Assembly: GCA_014382245.1 (NCBI GenBank) | Contig: JACNKC010000097.1 | Coordinates: 1 to 64,000, forward strand | Length of the DNA: 64,000 nt | DNA from: Pseudomonadota bacterium | Lineage (GTDB): Bacteria > Desulfobacterota > Binatia > UBA1149 | Reading direction: 5' to 3' | Shown here: one piece after another, positions 9,868 to 18,220 of the stretch | Numbering within the stretch: the stretch's first letter is position 1 | Layout of the letters: each line of letters opens with the position of its first letter | The notes under the pieces: generated by a model | The model's database searches: none | Seen by the model: the letters and a program-made list of their open reading frames with translations, nothing else | What the model was told of the DNA's origin: nothing | Position numbers and translations under genes: made by a program

Positions 9868-11007
9868 TCAGTTCAGGGAGTAGAGAAGAACGTCCACCGG
9901 AAACGAGCCCTCGATGGCATCGGTGCTGGCGCTGGGAAACGAGGGCGGGTCGCCATCGGCGTCCAGCAGGTAAACGTCCACGCGGTCGAGCCCAGCCTGG
10001 GCCACGTACAGCACCCCCCGGTTAAGGGCCAGTCGGCTGGTGAACGCCGAGGTGTCGCCCAGCGTAGAAGACCGTGGCAGCAGGTCAGGAAGGCTGCCGT
10101 CAGGGTCGACGTCGTATACATCAACACGACCCGAGCTGTACGCGGCGGTGTACATGCGCCGACCGTTGTCCGAAAGGGCCATGTGCGTGTACCACTCCTC
10201 GGGGGCAGTCTCGGAGTCGGGCAGGTCGCTGAGCAGCCCCGTGGAGGGGTCCACGTCGTAGGCGTTTACGTTTTCGCCCAGCCTGTCGGTAGCGTAGAGT
10301 ATGCCGTTGCGAATCAGCAGTGCGTCCGAGCCGCCCACCAGCGTCTGTGGAACCTGGGGCTCGGGTTCGGAGGGCAGCCCGCCGCCGGCCTGCAGAAGAA
10401 AGGTATCTATGCGCGCCGTGTTCTGGGCAACGGCGTAGAGAAAACCGTTGGCCATGGCGATGCTGCGGTAGTCGGCCCCGAAGCTCGAAACCTGCGAGTG
10501 GGGTACGCTGCCCAGCCCACCGAGCGAGTCGAGGCGATAGGCCACCAGCAGGCTGCGGCGTCTTGCCGGCACGTAGAGGAAGTCGCCCGCCACTATCATT
10601 TCCATGTAGCTGGCGCCGGGCTGGATGTCGCTTTCCGACGACGGCTGCGCGGGCAGGCTGCCGTCGGCTGCCGGCCTGAGCGAGACCAGCGAGTTGTCCA
10701 GGGCCACGTAGAGCACGTCGCCGGCCGCGGTCAGGCGCCTGGGGTTGATCAACGAGGTGCTGCTGAAAGGCAGCGCGTCGGGCAGGCCGTTGGAATCCAG
10801 TCGGTATGCGTCCACGCTGTTGGACTGGGACGAGGCCACGTAGAGGACGGCCGTGCCCTGGTTGCCATCGCCGGGACCCGAGCCGGGCAGCGCAGTAGCC
10901 GTGCCGCCACCGGCCCCGCAGCCGCTTGTCAACGCGAGCACGAGCGCCAGGCCCGCGAGCAGGCAGGGCGAGGTTGTCAGCGGGCGGCTTGCACACGAAC
11001 CAGGCAT
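9868..11007 (-). CDS. Beta-propeller lipoprotein (lactonase/YVTN-like)
   Basis: 379 aa from the ATG of MPGSCASRP. A signal peptide ends in a lipobox (LALTSGC), followed by a Gly-rich linker, so the protein is probably membrane-anchored in the envelope. The body is built of repeated blades: VLYVASSQSNSVDAYRLDSNG, GDVLYVAL, DFLYVPA, GFLYAVAQNTARIDTF, GILYATDRLGENVNAYDVD and MYTAAYSSGRVDVYDVD. This is the seven-bladed 6-phosphogluconolactonase/YVTN type. Enzymatic function is not evident; many relatives are structural or binding proteins. A GTG start 75 bases upstream is possible but overlaps the divergent gene. Confidence 0.85.
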   Translation of the reverse strand: MPGSCASRPLTTSPCLLAGLALVLALTSGCGAGGGTATALPGSGPGDGNQGTAVLYVASSQSNSVDAYRLDSNGLPDALPFSSTSLINPRRLTAAGDVLYVALDNSLVSLRPAADGSLPAQPSSESDIQPGASYMEMIVAGDFLYVPARRRSLLVAYRLDSLGGLGSVPHSQVSSFGADYRSIAMANGFLYAVAQNTARIDTFLLQAGGGLPSEPEPQVPQTLVGGSDALLIRNGILYATDRLGENVNAYDVDPSTGLLSDLPDSETAPEEWYTHMALSDNGRRMYTAAYSSGRVDVYDVDPDGSLPDLLPRSSTLGDTSAFTSRLALNRGVLYVAQAGLDRVDVYLLDADGDPPSFPSASTDAIEGSFPVDVLLYSLN

Positions 11008-11066
11008 GGAGCAGAAGGAGTAACCGACGCGGCCCAAGGTGTCCAGCAGGCGCCGCGAATCCCACC

Positions 11067-11645
11067 ATGAGACAAGGAGCACCAGACGCCCGACACTGGA
11101 ATACCCTGCTGGTGTTGCGCGAGCGTCGCCTGGCCGGCCTGTTGAATCGCTTGCGCCCGCTGGGACGGTTTCGCACCTCGGGCTACCCCCGTGTGTTGCT
11201 GGGCACCGTGGGTGGCAATGGCGCTGGTGATGCCCTCGCCAGCCGCGACCGAATAGCCCGCGTGGTGGATTTTTTTGAGCAGAATCCCGACCTGGCTGCC
11301 GAACTGCAGCGCGTGGTGCCCGTGGAGGCCTCGCCGCTTTTTGAGCGCGACGACGTGACCGAGACCCTGTGCATGGCCATGCACGACAAGGGGGTCGAAC
11401 TCGCCGGCCGGAGTTTCCACGTCAGGGCGCACCTGCGCGGCCTCAAGGGACGGCAGGAGACCACGGCCGTGGAGGGCGCACTGGGAGAGTTCCTGCTCGA
11501 GAGGGCCGAGGCCGGCGGCCGCGCGGCGACAGTGACTTTCAGCGATCCCGATGTCGTGGTCGCTGTCGAGGTAGCCGGAAGGCGCGCGGGCTACGCGTTT
11601 TTTGAGAGGGAGCAGCGCGCGTTGCCCCTGTTGTGGAAGGCCTGA
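11067..11645 (+). CDS. THUMP-domain RNA-binding protein
   Basis: 192 aa. The C-terminal half is THUMP-like: SFHVRAHLRGLKGRQETTAVEGALGEFLL, then VTFSDPDVVVAVEVAGRRAGYAFF. THUMP modules bind tRNA acceptor stems in tRNA modification enzymes. No methyltransferase or sulfurtransferase domain follows, so this is a stand-alone THUMP protein, comparable in layout to Tan1-type adaptors (inference). No strong SD precedes the ATG, and a start in NTLLVLRER is possible. It diverges from the lipoprotein gene. Confidence 0.78.
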   Translation: MRQGAPDARHWNTLLVLRERRLAGLLNRLRPLGRFRTSGYPRVLLGTVGGNGAGDALASRDRIARVVDFFEQNPDLAAELQRVVPVEASPLFERDDVTETLCMAMHDKGVELAGRSFHVRAHLRGLKGRQETTAVEGALGEFLLERAEAGGRAATVTFSDPDVVVAVEVAGRRAGYAFFEREQRALPLLWKA

Positions 11646-11661
11646 CAGCCTGGGCCAGTAC

Positions 11662-12669
11662 TCAGGGAGCCAGCTGAACCTTCACCGATCCGCTGGACTT
11701 GTCGCTGGCGCATTCAAAAGCGGCCTGTGCCTGCTCGAGCGGAAAGGTATGCGTCACCAGCGCACTCATGTCCGAAGAACGCTCGTCCAGCAGCCCTATC
11801 GCCACGTCAAAATCCGAACGGTCGCCCGGCCGGTTGTAGACCATGGCGGCGGTGATGGTCACTTCTTTCAACAGCGCCGTCATCGGGTTGAACGCGGGCG
11901 AGTGGTCGAACACTCCCACCATTATAATCCTGCCACCGGGCGCCACGGCTTCTACCGAATCGGCGAGGGTGTCGGCCGAGCCGCCCACGGTCTCGATGAC
12001 CACGTCAGGCTTGACGGCTGACGAGGTGACACGGGTGGGGTCAATAACTTCGTCGCAACCCAGCGCGAGCGCCAGTTCTTTCTGGGCCGGGTAGCGAGCC
12101 GATACAGTCACGTGACGCGCACCCAGTTGATGGGCGGCCACAAGGCTCAGCAGCCCAATGCTGCCCGCCCCGAGCACGAGCACGTTCGAGTCCTCGCCTA
12201 TGCCTCCCAGGCGAGCGGCGTGCACGCACACGGCGGTGGGCTCGACCAGGGCGCCCAGCGAATCGTCCACGCTGTCGGGTAGCGCGTACAGGCATTCGGC
12301 TGGAGCGAGCACGCGGTCGGCCATGCCCCCCTCGGCGGTTATGCCAAGCAGGCCAAGCCGCGCGCACAGGTGGTAATCGCCGCGCAGGCAGGCGGCGCAG
12401 GCGCCGCACCTGAGCAGCGGCTCGACTGCCACGCGTTGGCCACTGTGAAGTCCTTCGACGTCGTCACCCAGTGACTCGATCTCGCCGCACATCTCGTGTC
12501 CCGGGCAAACGGCGGGCGCGGGCCCGTTGCCGTGGAACCAGTGCAGGTCACTGCCACACACGCCGCAGCGCGAAACCCTGAGCGCAACCTGCCCCGGGCC
12601 CGGCGCGAGGTCGTCGTTTTCGTGCAGCTCCAGTTTGCCCGGCGCTGCGGCTTTCACTCTGCGCGACAT
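11662..12669 (-). CDS. Zinc-dependent alcohol dehydrogenase (MDR family)
   Basis: 335 aa, standard for medium-chain dehydrogenases. Catalytic zinc ligands: RCGVCGSDLHWFHG and PGHEMCGEI. Structural zinc cysteines: CGACAACLRGDYHLC. Rossmann motif VLVLGAGSIGLL for NAD(P). The pattern is of the polyol/threonine dehydrogenase group; substrate unknown. Last gene of a leftward operon: it starts three bases after the acyl-CoA dehydrogenase stop. The context suggests oxidation of an alcohol produced during acyl or side-chain degradation. Confidence 0.93.
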   Translation of the reverse strand: MSRRVKAAAPGKLELHENDDLAPGPGQVALRVSRCGVCGSDLHWFHGNGPAPAVCPGHEMCGEIESLGDDVEGLHSGQRVAVEPLLRCGACAACLRGDYHLCARLGLLGITAEGGMADRVLAPAECLYALPDSVDDSLGALVEPTAVCVHAARLGGIGEDSNVLVLGAGSIGLLSLVAAHQLGARHVTVSARYPAQKELALALGCDEVIDPTRVTSSAVKPDVVIETVGGSADTLADSVEAVAPGGRIIMVGVFDHSPAFNPMTALLKEVTITAAMVYNRPGDRSDFDVAIGLLDERSSDMSALVTHTFPLEQAQAAFECASDKSSGSVKVQLAP

Positions 12670-12672
12670 GCT

Positions 12673-13899
12673 TCAGTTAAGTTCCTTGCTCGAGTAGCCA
12701 AGTATCGAGCGGGCCACGATCATCAGGTTGATCTGCTGCGTGCCCTCGAAGATGTCGTTGATCTTCGCGTCGCGCATCCATTTCTCAAGCAGGTTTTTGC
12801 GCGAGTAGCCCAGTGGCCCGAGCAGCTCGACAGCCTTCTGGGTGATGAGCGTCACCGCCAGGCCCGCCTTGGACTTGCACATGGACGCCTCGCGGCTGTT
12901 GCGCTCGCCGCGGTCGATCATGTTGCAGGCTCTCCAGGTCAGCAACCGGGCTGCCTGCAGTTGCGACTGCATGTCGATGACATCTTTTTCGAGTACGGTC
13001 ATTTCGCGCGTGCCGGCCTCGTAGCGAATCTCGATGCCGGCCTCAACGAGCGCGTCGGTGACGAAGTCGACCGCCGCCTGGGCTATGCCCAGCGCGCTGG
13101 CCGCCACTATGGGGCGGGTGGCGTCAAAGGTAGCCATGACTCCCTTGAAACCCTCGTGGCCCTTGTCCGAGATGTCGGCCGACCCCAGGAGATTGTCCGC
13201 GGGAATGCGGGCGTCTTCAAGCGTGATGACGGCGGTGTCCGATGCGCGTATGCCCATCTTGTGCTCGAGCTTGTCGACGGTGACCCCGGGGGTGCCAGCC
13301 GGCACGATGAAGGACTTGATCGCGGGGCGCCCCTTCGATGCATCGAGAGTTGCCCACACGACCACGAAGCCTTCTGAGTCTTCGAGTGCACGCTTTCCCG
13401 AGGTGCAGAAGATCTTGGTGCCATTGAGCACCCACTCGTCACCGTCGCGCACGGCCGTGGTGGCCACCTGCTTGGAGTCCGAACCGAAGTGCGGCTCGGT
13501 GATGGCCATCGCGGCCCAGCGGGGCTTGCCCGAATGAAAGTCGCCCAGGAAGCGCTTTTTCTGCTCGGGTGTGCCCGCGGCGTTGACCGCGGCGCCACCT
13601 AGTCCCGGATTGGGGATGGAGAGATACAGACCCGCGTCGCCCCAGGAGAGCTCTTCGATCTGTATGGCGGCTATAAGGGTTCGCTCGGAGGGGCCTTTCT
13701 TTTTGCTGCCCGGGTCGCCGGTCATCTGCGCGTCGGAGGGACTCGCCGAAGTGAACTCCCACATTGTGTTGAAAAAATCCCACGCGTCGCTGTGTTCGTT
13801 GTCGTCGAATTCCCGCGATATGGGCCGCATCATGTTCTCGGCCACCGCGTGTATGAGTTCGCGTCGTTGCAGGGCTGCTTCTGAAAGTGAAAAATCCAT
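12673..13899 (-). CDS. Acyl-CoA dehydrogenase (first of pair)
   Basis: 408 aa flavoprotein oxidising acyl-CoA at the alpha-beta bond. The start is the ATG of MDFSLSEAALQRR with GAGGAG upstream; the longer ORF runs into the neighbour. Family features: substrate and FAD loop WAAMAITEPHFGSDS, VLNGTKIFCTSGKRA, and the C-terminal domain MRDAKINDIFEGTQQINLMIVARSILG. The Glu of IFEGT is in the usual catalytic-base region. Third gene of the tetR operon, 43 bp after the second dehydrogenase. Substrate not determinable. Confidence 0.94.
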   Translation of the reverse strand: MDFSLSEAALQRRELIHAVAENMMRPISREFDDNEHSDAWDFFNTMWEFTSASPSDAQMTGDPGSKKKGPSERTLIAAIQIEELSWGDAGLYLSIPNPGLGGAAVNAAGTPEQKKRFLGDFHSGKPRWAAMAITEPHFGSDSKQVATTAVRDGDEWVLNGTKIFCTSGKRALEDSEGFVVVWATLDASKGRPAIKSFIVPAGTPGVTVDKLEHKMGIRASDTAVITLEDARIPADNLLGSADISDKGHEGFKGVMATFDATRPIVAASALGIAQAAVDFVTDALVEAGIEIRYEAGTREMTVLEKDVIDMQSQLQAARLLTWRACNMIDRGERNSREASMCKSKAGLAVTLITQKAVELLGPLGYSRKNLLEKWMRDAKINDIFEGTQQINLMIVARSILGYSSKELN

Positions 13900-13942
13900 G
13901 TCTGTGTCTCCTCGTGTTTTTCTGCTGTCCGGCCGTGCCTGT

Positions 13943-15025
13943 TCAGACCGATGCCAGGCCTTCAAATATTGCGAAGCCGCGTCCGTTGCGCGCCCACAGC
14001 TCCACGGGGTGGTCACGCACGAAGCCGTGACCGCCGAGCACCTGCACACCGTTGTCGGTAACCATCATCACCGCGTCGGCGGCGTAGCTTTTGGCGATCG
14101 AGACTTCGCGCACGGCGTCGCCACCCGTGTCGAGTTTCCAGGCGGCTTCCTGGCCGAGCAGGCGGGCGGCGTCGACCTCTATCGCCATCTCGGCGAGCAT
14201 GAAGGCGATGGCCTGCTTCTGGGCTATCATCGTTCCAAAGGCTTCGCGCTCCTTGGCGTAGTCGCAGGCGTATTCGAGCGACGCCTTGCCCACGCCTACC
14301 GCCATGGCCGACTGGGCCACGCGACAGCGGCGGATGAGATCCGAGGCGTCGCCTCCCAGGCGCATGGATGCAGGTACGCGGCAGTCCTTGAGCTGGATCT
14401 CGCGGGTGTCGAGCGCGTTGAGGCCCAGGTTTTTCTCGCGCTCGCTTATATCGAGACCCGGCGTGCCGGCGCGCACGGCCAGCGCCGCTATGCCGTTGTC
14501 GGCGGCCGCGTAGACGATTATCCACGGCGATGCCGCTGCAAGTGCGACCTGGCATTTATCGCCGTTTATAACGTAGTCGTCACCGTCGAGCACGGCGGTG
14601 GTCTTGAGGTCGAAGGCGCTGTTTCCCCAGCTGGGTTCCAGCAGGGCGGCAGACCCGGGGGTGAATTCTTCGCCCGTGTAGTCCGATAGTATCTCGGCCT
14701 GCTGCTGCTCGTTGCCTAGCAGTACCACCGGGTCGATGACCAGGCGTGGGCTCAATACGTGGGCGGCGATCGAGAGGTCGCCCTCGGCCAGTGCCTCGGC
14801 GATGACCGTGCCGGTGATGGCCGACGGCTCCTGGCCGAAGCCACCGCAGGCCTCGGGTATGGTCGCCTGCGCGAGTCCCAGCTCCCAGGCTTCCTGGGCC
14901 AGCGCGGGGGGAACCTCGCCGCTGTCGTCGGCCTCGTGACCGGCTGGTCGCAGGCGCTCGCGCGCGAAGGCTGCGACCGTGTCGCGTATGAGTTGCTGTT
15001 CTTCGTCGAGGTGAAAATCGATCAT
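13943..15025 (-). CDS. Acyl-CoA dehydrogenase (second of pair, shorter, divergent type)
   Basis: 360 aa. Start ATG of MIDFHLDEEQQ, overlapping the tetR stop by ATGA, so translation is probably coupled. An acyl-CoA dehydrogenase fold is seen from ATIPEACGGFGQE, VINGDKCQVALAA, the flavin-binding helix region and C-terminal GVQVLGGHGFVRDHPVELWARN. The C-terminus lacks the usual catalytic-base motif of the partner (IFEGT) and is like the small subunit of heteromeric dehydrogenases such as the steroid side-chain FadE26-29 class. A heteromeric complex with the adjacent dehydrogenase is therefore plausible (inference). Confidence 0.9.
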   Translation of the reverse strand: MIDFHLDEEQQLIRDTVAAFARERLRPAGHEADDSGEVPPALAQEAWELGLAQATIPEACGGFGQEPSAITGTVIAEALAEGDLSIAAHVLSPRLVIDPVVLLGNEQQQAEILSDYTGEEFTPGSAALLEPSWGNSAFDLKTTAVLDGDDYVINGDKCQVALAAASPWIIVYAAADNGIAALAVRAGTPGLDISEREKNLGLNALDTREIQLKDCRVPASMRLGGDASDLIRRCRVAQSAMAVGVGKASLEYACDYAKEREAFGTMIAQKQAIAFMLAEMAIEVDAARLLGQEAAWKLDTGGDAVREVSIAKSYAADAVMMVTDNGVQVLGGHGFVRDHPVELWARNGRGFAIFEGLASV

Positions 15026-15666
15026 CTGTTTTCTCCGTTTTCTTGTAGTGAGTCGGTGCGCACACCGTTGAGCGATACGAGCAGGGTGTCGATGTAGTGA
15101 CCGAGGGCGTCGTCCATGCAGAAACTGTCGGGATCCTGGTAGTACTGGATCTCGGCCCCGAGAACGGCGCTGGTGTAGGCCGAGGCCACGCGCTCGGGGT
15201 CTACGTCGGCGCGAAACAATTCCTGCTGCTGCCCCCGTCGTACGAGCCCGGCAAGGAAGCGCCTGAATCCCCTCATGGTGGACCGCAGCTGGTCCGAAAC
15301 CTGCTGGTTGGTGTCGATGCTCTCGATCATGAGCATGATCAGGAACCTGGGGTGATCCTTGGACATCGCGTGGTCCTGGCACACGTGGGCGATGCGGCGC
15401 AGGGCCTCGTCGGCGGCCAGGCCGTCGCAACTGGCCTGTACCCTTTGTTCGAATTCCGCAATGCGGTCGAGCACAGTTGCTGCGAGCAGGTCTTCCTTGT
15501 CTCGAAAGTGGTAGTAGATCGACCCCTTGGTAACTCCGGCTTTACGGGCGATGCGATCTATCGAGGATCCCGCGTATCCGTAGCGCGAAAAACAGTCGGC
15601 CGCGGTGGCCAGCAATTCGCTGCGCGACCTGCCTTCTCGCCCGGAAACGTTGCCTGCAGAGGACAT
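15022..15666 (-). CDS. TetR/AcrR-family transcriptional regulator
   Basis: 214 aa. The N-terminal helix-turn-helix is typical: ELLATAADCFSRYGYAGSSIDRIARKAGVTKGSIYYHFRDKEDLL. The C-terminal ligand-binding part matches no specific class. First gene of the operon with two acyl-CoA dehydrogenases and an alcohol dehydrogenase, so it probably senses an acyl-CoA or related substrate. A 16-bp palindrome touches its start codon and overlaps the predicted -10, which suggests autorepression. No SD is visible and the predicted transcript starts at or near the ATG, so the mRNA may be leaderless. Confidence 0.93.
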   Translation of the reverse strand: MSSAGNVSGREGRSRSELLATAADCFSRYGYAGSSIDRIARKAGVTKGSIYYHFRDKEDLLAATVLDRIAEFEQRVQASCDGLAADEALRRIAHVCQDHAMSKDHPRFLIMLMIESIDTNQQVSDQLRSTMRGFRRFLAGLVRRGQQQELFRADVDPERVASAYTSAVLGAEIQYYQDPDSFCMDDALGHYIDTLLVSLNGVRTDSLQENGENR

Positions 15667-15681
15667 ACCAAACGTTTAGTA
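15666..15681. promoter_or_regulatory. Palindromic TetR operator candidate
   Basis: TACCAAACGTTTAGTA is a 16-bp palindrome with one mismatched pair (14 of 16 bases symmetric) and core AAACGTTT. It abuts the tetR start codon and covers the predicted -10. It also lies in the intergenic region shared with the divergent AhpD-like gene, so it could control both. Confidence 0.65.
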
Positions 15682-15701
15682 TTATTGCTGCGACGAGTCA
15701 A
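15673..15701 (-). promoter_or_regulatory. Candidate promoter of the tetR operon
   Basis: On the minus strand: -35 TTGACT (15701-15696), 17-bp spacer, -10 TAAACG (15678-15673). The -10 is weak. The start point would fall at about 15666, the first base of tetR, and the operator palindrome overlaps the -10. Confidence 0.45.
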
Positions 15702-15784
15702 AAGACGCACAGTGCAGGGCACTTGGAGGCGAAGCCGGTTGACCTGGCGGGGCTGAACGTGGTCTCTTTGAGTCTGCGCGTTTT

Positions 15785-17005
15785 ATGGCTTGGATTCGTC
15801 AGATACCCCCGGCGCGGGCCGGGGGACGGTTGGCCGGTGTCTACCGGGAAATACGCAACGAGGTTCCGCGTGTGCCCAACCTCATGCAGGTTTTCAGCCT
15901 GAGGCCCGAAACCATGGAGGGCCTGTATCGCTCCTGGTTGTCCTCGATGTGGAACGGGTCGGTAGACCGGCAGACCCGCGAGCTCATGGCCATGGCCGTG
16001 GCGCGTTCGGCTCGTTGCGATTACTGCGTAGACTCGCACCTGGTTTTTCTCCAGGTCTGCGGCATGGACCGCGACCAGGCTTTTGCCATCGAGCGCGATA
16101 GCGCCGCCGTTGGAGAATTGCCCGAAGCTGTTTGCGTAGCGATGGAACTCGCCTCCCGCTTGACCTCCGACCCACGCAACTTGCGTGACGAAGACCTGCA
16201 AGACTTGCGAAAGTGCTGGCCGGCGATTGAGCAGCGTGTTGAGTTGATCTCGGTGGCTGCTGGCTTCAACTGCATTACCAGGGTGGCCAACGCGCTGGGT
16301 GTCGACCAGGAAATACCACTGAGCGTTCGTCGTTTTGAAGCGGGCAGGCGTGGCGCCATTTCGCTGTTGTCGCGGCTCACGGCTGTGAGCGTGGACATGG
16401 ACTACAAGCCTGTTCCCGCGAGACCCCCTGAAGAAAACCTGCGCGCTCTCGATTTTCTTTTTTTATCCCAGCTCGGGTTTGCTTCGTTGCCGCCTGGCTT
16501 CACGGTTCTCCAGCACTGCCCCGAGATGTTTGACGGCCAGCTCAGGCTCATGGAAAAGGCCGTGGCCGTCATGCCGCGCGATCGCTGGATGAGGCTGGGG
16601 CTGGTCATCGGCAAACTGACGGGCTGCGATTACTTTTCGGAAAACTGCACCGCCTGGCTGGAGCAGCGCGGCGTGGACACGGCCGACGTCGTGGCGGCGG
16701 CCGAGGGTGCCCAGTCGTCGCTGCCCGACGCCGAGAAGTGCTGCCTGCGCTTCGCGCGTGACCTTACCCTGCACTCGCACACCATGGACGAGAGCCGGGT
16801 ACGCGGACTGAGGGTCGCCGGGCTGTCTGACGGCGCCATTCTCGATCTTGCCTTCGTGTCGGGGGTCTTTAACGGCATGGTACGCCACGTGGCGGCGCTG
16901 GCTGTCGAAGAACGAACGGCCGGTGGGCCCGGGTCCCCGGTTGAACACGACGCGGCGTCCGGGCATCTCAACGGAAACGCACCGGCTGGTGATGATCTCC
17001 CCTGA
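15785..17005 (+). CDS. Tandem AhpD/carboxymuconolactone-decarboxylase-like protein
   Basis: 406 aa with two successive AhpD-fold units. Unit 1 (residues about 5-190) has the redox motif ELMAMAVARSARCDYCVDSH with CxxC and downstream His, as in peroxidase-related AhpD proteins. Unit 2 (about 215-385) repeats the layout but reads LTGCDYFSENC, so the second Cys of CxxC and the His are lost. The first unit is probably active in disulfide reduction or decarboxylase-like chemistry and the second structural. A disordered tail ends the protein. It diverges from tetR and may share its operator. Most family members are single-domain. Confidence 0.85.
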   Translation: MAWIRQIPPARAGGRLAGVYREIRNEVPRVPNLMQVFSLRPETMEGLYRSWLSSMWNGSVDRQTRELMAMAVARSARCDYCVDSHLVFLQVCGMDRDQAFAIERDSAAVGELPEAVCVAMELASRLTSDPRNLRDEDLQDLRKCWPAIEQRVELISVAAGFNCITRVANALGVDQEIPLSVRRFEAGRRGAISLLSRLTAVSVDMDYKPVPARPPEENLRALDFLFLSQLGFASLPPGFTVLQHCPEMFDGQLRLMEKAVAVMPRDRWMRLGLVIGKLTGCDYFSENCTAWLEQRGVDTADVVAAAEGAQSSLPDAEKCCLRFARDLTLHSHTMDESRVRGLRVAGLSDGAILDLAFVSGVFNGMVRHVAALAVEERTAGGPGSPVEHDAASGHLNGNAPAGDDLP

Positions 17006-17108
17006 GTGCCTTCCTGGCAACTCCTTGTCCGCGCGACTGGCCGGGTCACGATGATGTGTATAGGGTAGCGGTGCGCGCCTCGACGGTGCGCAAGTGGAGG
17101 CGCTTGAA

Positions 17109-18206
17109 ATGGTGGACAAGTCTATAGACGGCGAAGTATCGGGCAAGCTGTTCCGGTTTCTCTCGGCCATGCACCCCTCGCTGTCGCGTGCCGAGCGGCA
17201 GAGCTTTGCCGAGTACGACGCAGATTCCTGGTATCCGTGGAACGAGGAGACCGCCAGTCGTTTTAACGAGTTGATGCGCAGCGCGCCCCGCGACAGCAGC
17301 TTCGCTCGCGGCTTTGCCTACGTGGCACAGAAGGCGATACCCGAGGGACGCTACCTGTCGGTGCCGGAGTTGCTTGAATACCTCGACCGGCTGCCGGCGG
17401 CCTTCAGGGGCGAGTACGGCAGCGGATTCGAGGCCAGGCTCGAAGAACCCTTCAAGGCCAGGATCAGCTACGCGGGGATGCCGGGCTTTGCCAACAGTTG
17501 CATAGCGGTGGCCGGCGAGCTCGCTCAACGCTTGCAGGCTTCGGGCGGCAAGGGAGTGCGGGTGCGCCACGTGGAAGGCTGCCGGCTGCAGGACGAAGAA
17601 CGCTGCAATTTCGAAGTCACGTGGAAGTCCGAGGCCGATCCCCGCGGCGTCGAACTGGTGGCGGCTTCTTCGCTGCTGGGCGAAGAAGCGCCGGACCTGC
17701 TCGTTCCTGAAACAGACAGGGATCTGCGCGAACCCGTGTCGGCCGAGAACTGGAACTTCAGCGACGAGGCTCTGCCGGGTGACAACGACGAAGCCTCCCT
17801 GGCTCAAGAAATAGCGCCGGCCCGCGAAATTAAGCCGCCGGCCGAACCGGTTCTTCCCCCGGTGCAGGAGTCCCTGCGGGAGCCCGCCGAGGCACAAGTC
17901 GCCGCGAGCACTGCCGGCGGACTGGCCGAAGCCGGACTGGCCGAAGCCGTGTTGTCCGGGAACGTGTCGGCGACATCGGGCGACGATCTCTTCGGCATGC
18001 TCAAGCAACGCCTGGAAGTTGCCGATCGCCAAGCGGCGCTCTACGAGCAGGCCCGCGGTGAGATCGATCTGCTGCGCGGCGAACTCAATCGTGCTGGTGA
18101 AGAGCACCGTCGCGCTCTCGATGAAGCCGAGCAGCGCATCAGCGAAACCCGCGTGCAACTGGCGGCGCTCAAGGACAACATTCGCAAGCTGGTGTCGGAC
18201 CACTGA
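17109..18206 (+). CDS. Uncharacterised protein with DUF2378/V4R-like N-domain and C-terminal coiled coil
   Basis: 365 aa. Start ATG has GGAGG eight bases upstream; the GTG 15 bases earlier is inside that site. Residues 1-180 form an alpha/beta domain (YDADSWYPWNEETASRFNELM, then ARLEEPFKARISYAGMP and CNFEVTWK), reminiscent in layout of the myxobacterial DUF2378 and V4R/haem-NO-binding-related families. I cannot confirm this. A Pro/Ala/Glu-rich linker (about 205-290), holding an exact 15-bp duplication, leads to a coiled coil (LKQRLEVADRQAALYEQARGEIDLLRGELN and onward). No membrane segment. Possibly a signalling or scaffold protein. Followed by a TrmJ-like gene 14 bp downstream. Confidence 0.75.
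   Translation: MVDKSIDGEVSGKLFRFLSAMHPSLSRAERQSFAEYDADSWYPWNEETASRFNELMRSAPRDSSFARGFAYVAQKAIPEGRYLSVPELLEYLDRLPAAFRGEYGSGFEARLEEPFKARISYAGMPGFANSCIAVAGELAQRLQASGGKGVRVRHVEGCRLQDEERCNFEVTWKSEADPRGVELVAASSLLGEEAPDLLVPETDRDLREPVSAENWNFSDEALPGDNDEASLAQEIAPAREIKPPAEPVLPPVQESLREPAEAQVAASTAGGLAEAGLAEAVLSGNVSATSGDDLFGMLKQRLEVADRQAALYEQARGEIDLLRGELNRAGEEHRRALDEAEQRISETRVQLAALKDNIRKLVSDH
17919..17948. repeat. 15-bp exact tandem duplication
   Basis: Two perfect copies of ggactggccgaagcc in the linker, giving GLAEAGLAEA. Confidence 0.95.
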
Positions 18207-18220
18207 GCTTTTCCTGCAGG

